Part shown: positions 11,785 through 14,233 of the stretch, piece after piece
Numbering within the stretch: position 1 is the first letter of the stretch
Layout of the letters: every line of letters starts with the position of its first letter
Source of the DNA: Lachnospiraceae bacterium
GTDB taxonomy: Bacteria; Bacillota; Clostridia; Lachnospirales; Lachnospiraceae
Reading direction: 5' to 3'
NCBI GenBank assembly: GCA_017412265.1
Contig: JAFPYK010000189.1
Span: 1 to 14,233, forward strand
Length of the DNA stretch: 14,233 nucleotides
Made by a program: the position numbers and the translations under genes
Notes under the pieces: generated by a model
What the model saw: the letters and a program-made list of their open reading frames with translations, nothing else
What the model was told of the DNA's origin: nothing
Databases searched by the model: none

Positions 11785-12744
11785 TTATCTCTGCTCGGGC
11801 AGAGCTTCGATGAGAAGCGGGACGATCTGATCGAACTCCGCGAGTGTTTTTGATTTTTTGAGGGCTTTGGTGAGCTTCTTTTCCTCGGGGAAGAGGGGAA
11901 GAAGGTAGATCCAGAGCTCTTTTAGTTTGTAGAGGATGTGAGTGTCGTTGGTCATCACCGCGCAGTAACCGTCGCGGATGCGGCTGTAATATTCTCGGAG
12001 TTCTTCGGACCGCATGGGGCCGCCGCCGCGGATCTTGCGGGGCAGGGCAGGGTCTGCGAGGATGCCACGGCCGATCATGATCTGCGTGGTCTGCGGGGCT
12101 TCCTGTGCCAGGGAGTCTGCGTCTGCGGGCGCGAAGATGTCTCCGTTGTAGCCGATCGGAAGGGTGGTTTTCGCGGCCGCGCGCAGGTAGGCGTCGCGGT
12201 GGGCGTAACCCTTGTAATATTCCTCGCGGACTCTAGCGTGGACGATCAGTTCCTTGACGGGGTACTGCTCGTAGAGCGCCAGAATCGCGTCAAATTCGGC
12301 GGGATCGGCCCAGCCGAGGCGGGTCTTGATCGAGACGGGGAGGGGCGAGTAGGCGAAAACGGAATCGAGGAAGGCCTGCAGGCGGTCCAAATCCAGGAGC
12401 ATGCCGGAGGCCTTGCCCTTCTTCGCCACGGTGCCCGCGGGGCAGCCGAGGTTTAAGTTCACTTCGGTGTAGCCGCGGTCCGCGCATTCCTCCGCGGCCC
12501 AGAGAAAATCGTCGGGCACATTGCTCAGAATCTGCGGAACGACGTCGAGGCCCGCGTTGTTGGCAGGATTGATGTCGTCGGATTCCCGATGGCGGAAATG
12601 GTGGTGCAGGTTCGGGGAGAGGAAGGGAGTATAATACCGGTCAAAGCCTCCGAAGACTGCCGCGTGGGCATTGCGGAAGATATATCGTGTGATGCCTTCC
12701 ATGGGGGCCATGGTCAGCTGCATGTGGTCGATCGGTCGGTTCAT
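11785..12744 (-). CDS. tRNA-dihydrouridine synthase family protein
   Basis: FMN-dependent reductase that converts uridine in tRNA D-loops to dihydrouridine. The product is 319 residues, normal for the family. The TIM-barrel start is LTMAPMEGITRYIFRN (10-25). The catalytic Cys101 is in NLNLGCPAGTVAKKGKASG (97-114), where the better known DusB-type loop reads GCPxPK. SIKTRLGW (138-145), LIVHARVREEYYKG (166-179), YNGDI (199-203) and IGRG (224-227) are the FMN and substrate contacts. The start at 12744 is supported by AAGGAG a few bases upstream on the minus strand. The last codons form a perfect CTCTGC/GCAGAG stem (11789-11804). Because of the loop sequence I do not assign it to DusA, DusB or DusC; it looks like the divergent clostridial branch, possibly with its own target position. 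Confidence 0.92.
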   Translation of the reverse strand: MNRPIDHMQLTMAPMEGITRYIFRNAHAAVFGGFDRYYTPFLSPNLHHHFRHRESDDINPANNAGLDVVPQILSNVPDDFLWAAEECADRGYTEVNLNLGCPAGTVAKKGKASGMLLDLDRLQAFLDSVFAYSPLPVSIKTRLGWADPAEFDAILALYEQYPVKELIVHARVREEYYKGYAHRDAYLRAAAKTTLPIGYNGDIFAPADADSLAQEAPQTTQIMIGRGILADPALPRKIRGGGPMRSEELREYYSRIRDGYCAVMTNDTHILYKLKELWIYLLPLFPEEKKLTKALKKSKTLAEFDQIVPLLIEALPEQR

Positions 12745-12800
12745 AGGGCTCCTTTCCCGGTGCGGCGCGCGCCCGGACGGTCTGTCGGATTCTGTTACTG

Positions 12801-12828
12801 ATTATACCGAACGGGCGTCAAAGTGCAA
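12801..12828 (-). promoter_or_regulatory. Promoter of the dihydrouridine synthase gene
   Basis: On the minus strand: TTGCAC (12823-12828), a 16-base spacer, and TATAAT (12801-12806). The start would be near 12794, about 50 bases before the coding start. Confidence 0.72.
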
Positions 12829-12838
12829 GAAAATCCGT

Positions 12839-12867
12839 TCGACACATCTACAGGGCTGTGATAAAAT
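12839..12867 (+). promoter_or_regulatory. Promoter of the membrane hydrolase gene
   Basis: TCGACA (12839-12844), 17 bases, TAAAAT (12862-12867). It lies back to back with the minus-strand promoter at 12801-12828; only about 10 bases separate the two -35 boxes, so a factor binding there could affect both. Confidence 0.62.
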
Positions 12868-12895
12868 CGAATTAAGAACGGAACGTGAAAGATGG

Positions 12896-12914
12896 GGGAG
12901 CCTGCGGGTCTCCC
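12896..12914 (+). other. Leader hairpin before the hydrolase ribosome binding site
   Basis: GGGAG (12896-12900) pairs with CTCCC (12910-12914) over a 9-base loop, ending two bases before the AAAGGTGG ribosome binding site (12917-12924). No T run follows, so it is not a terminator; a role in mRNA stability or translation is possible. Confidence 0.4.
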
Positions 12915-12928
12915 GGAAAGGTGGAAAT

Positions 12929-14233
12929 ATGACCAGAAGTCAGAAAAAGGCAGCGGTCTGTCTGGTGCTTTGCCTGATTCTGGCCATGCTGTGCATGGCC
13001 GGGGCGAACCGGATTCAGACGGACGGAGGAAGGATCCGGATCGAGACGGGGGCGATTGCCTCTCCGGACGGAGACCTGACCTATAAGATGTATGTGCCCG
13101 CAGGGGCGACGGAGGCGCAGCCGGCGCCGGGCGTTCTCCTGCTGCACGGCTATCAGAATGACCATGAGACCTGCGCGGCGTATGCGATTGAGCTTGCGAG
13201 GCGGGGCGCGGTCGTGCTCTGCATCGATGAGTTCGGTCACGGCAAGACGACGCCGGGCCTGATGGAGCGCGGCTGGGTCAATCACAAGGTGTCGGTGAAC
13301 TTTGGCGAAGAGAGCCGGGAGGACGGGACATTTAAGGAGATCGGCAGCACCGTGCGCTACAAGATCCTGATGAATTTCTCGAACCTGAGCTTCTTCGATG
13401 AGAAGTACACGAAGGACGCTGCGGGCAATTCGGTGAAGAATTCGGCGGAGGGCGGCATCGAGGCCTATGCGTGGCTCGGCGCGCTGCCTTACGTGGATGA
13501 TACGAGGCTTGCGGTGAGCGGCCATTCGATGGGCACCTGGGCGTCCTGGTCGGTGGCTGCGGCTTATGCGGGGGCAAAGAACGCGGCGGGAGAGGACATC
13601 TCCCCGAAGGCGACGGTGCAGCAGTGCGGCGAGCTCTTCCGCAAGAGCGCCTATGACGCGGAGAAATATTATTTCAACAATGTGCTCCTGCTGCAGGCGA
13701 AGTATGATGAGTTCAGCTATTTCCGGGATTATAAGAATACGGTTTCGGACGAGCTGCTTCGCTCGGAGCTGCGCTGTGAGTTCCTGGGGACGACGCCGGA
13801 GAAGGCGGCCTGGAATCAGACGTTCGGGGATTTCGCGGACGGGAGCGCGAGGCGGATGGAGCTGCTCTACACCAATCACCGGCTGACCACGCACCATGCG
13901 CAGGGCCTGGCTGCGGCGATCGACTGGCTGGATGAGGCGATCGATCTTCCCGGGGAGCTTCCTTCGGGCGCGCAGACTGCGATGGGCAAGGAGTGGCTGA
14001 ACCTCGCCGCGCTTCTTCTGATGATCGGGGCGGCGATGGCGCTGGCGGTGATCCTTCTGGATACGCCTCTCTTCGCGTCGGTGAAGCAGCCGATGCCCAG
14101 CCGATCGGGCATCCTGCGGGGCGGCAGGTGGTTTGGCTCCGCGGTTGTGGCCATGCTGATCGCGGGACTTCTGTATCCTTTCGCGACGCAGCTGGGGCAC
14201 GCGCTGGTGCCTTACCCGGACAATGTGCTGCGC
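12929..14233 (+). CDS. Membrane-anchored alpha/beta hydrolase (partial at window end)
   Basis: The frame is open for 435 codons from the ATG at 12929 to the window edge. The N-terminus MTRSQKKAAV is followed by a hydrophobic stretch (about 8-25), an uncleaved signal-anchor or signal peptide. The alpha/beta hydrolase domain follows: the oxyanion-side LLLHG (His73-Gly74), CIDEFGHG (about 102-109), and the nucleophile elbow VSGHSMG with Ser200. The expected acid and base are Asp260 (QAKYDEF) and His322 or His323 (TTHHAQG). After the domain, two more hydrophobic segments (about 358-377 and 397-414) show a C-terminal membrane part that continues past the window. The catalytic domain would thus face outward, tethered at both ends. 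AAAGGTGG precedes the start. The substrate is unknown; a lipid or an acylated wall or carbohydrate ester is plausible, but nothing in the sequence decides it. Confidence 0.88.
   Translation, partial: MTRSQKKAAVCLVLCLILAMLCMAGANRIQTDGGRIRIETGAIASPDGDLTYKMYVPAGATEAQPAPGVLLLHGYQNDHETCAAYAIELARRGAVVLCIDEFGHGKTTPGLMERGWVNHKVSVNFGEESREDGTFKEIGSTVRYKILMNFSNLSFFDEKYTKDAAGNSVKNSAEGGIEAYAWLGALPYVDDTRLAVSGHSMGTWASWSVAAAYAGAKNAAGEDISPKATVQQCGELFRKSAYDAEKYYFNNVLLLQAKYDEFSYFRDYKNTVSDELLRSELRCEFLGTTPEKAAWNQTFGDFADGSARRMELLYTNHRLTTHHAQGLAAAIDWLDEAIDLPGELPSGAQTAMGKEWLNLAALLLMIGAAMALAVILLDTPLFASVKQPMPSRSGILRGGRWFGSAVVAMLIAGLLYPFATQLGHALVPYPDNVLR

Noticed and set aside
12872..14200. 442-residue minus-strand reading frame opposite the hydrolase
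   Set aside because: Arg-rich translation without domains; the plus frame carries HG, GHSMG and membrane segments and is open to the window edge.

Overview
The window looks like a chromosomal segment of a Gram-positive anaerobe of the class Clostridia, most likely a GC-rich member of the Lachnospiraceae. This is inferred from gene order (uvrC, hprK, murB, rapZ-type gene, whiA, HPr-family gene, then dnaE and pfkA), strong AGGAGG-type ribosome binding sites, sigma-A-like promoters and protein features. I saw no rRNA, tRNA, CRISPR array, transposase or phage gene. No search could be run, so family assignments rest on reading motifs.

Left part (1-5290): the 3' end of uvrC, then a near-consensus extended -10 promoter and a tight same-strand run: hprK, a ROK glucokinase, murB, a protein consisting only of the RapZ C-terminal domain, whiA, and an HPr-family protein overlapping whiA by 4 bases. 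The theme is carbon-status signalling plus cell-wall precursor synthesis. Two things depart from the textbook Bacillus arrangement. The RapZ-type gene lacks the P-loop half and no yvcK-like gene separates it from whiA. The HPr-family protein has Glu at position 15 instead of the phosphorylatable His but keeps Ser46, so it resembles the regulatory protein Crh rather than a PTS phosphocarrier.

Middle (5290-9940): dnaE, preceded by a 14-bp perfect palindrome, and pfkA with its own promoter and a very long terminator hairpin.

Repeat island (about 9880-10464): roughly 500 bp without a convincing gene. It holds two copies of a roughly 110-nt element that includes terminator-like stems, a third partial copy, and two further hairpins. 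This is the least explained part of the window and the best candidate for an undescribed structured RNA or small repeat family.

Right part (10417-14233): a small single-pass membrane protein (minus strand) divergent from a DUF975-type membrane protein (plus), then a tRNA-dihydrouridine synthase family gene (minus) divergent from a membrane-anchored alpha/beta hydrolase that runs off the window. Promoters and terminators are readable for nearly every unit here.
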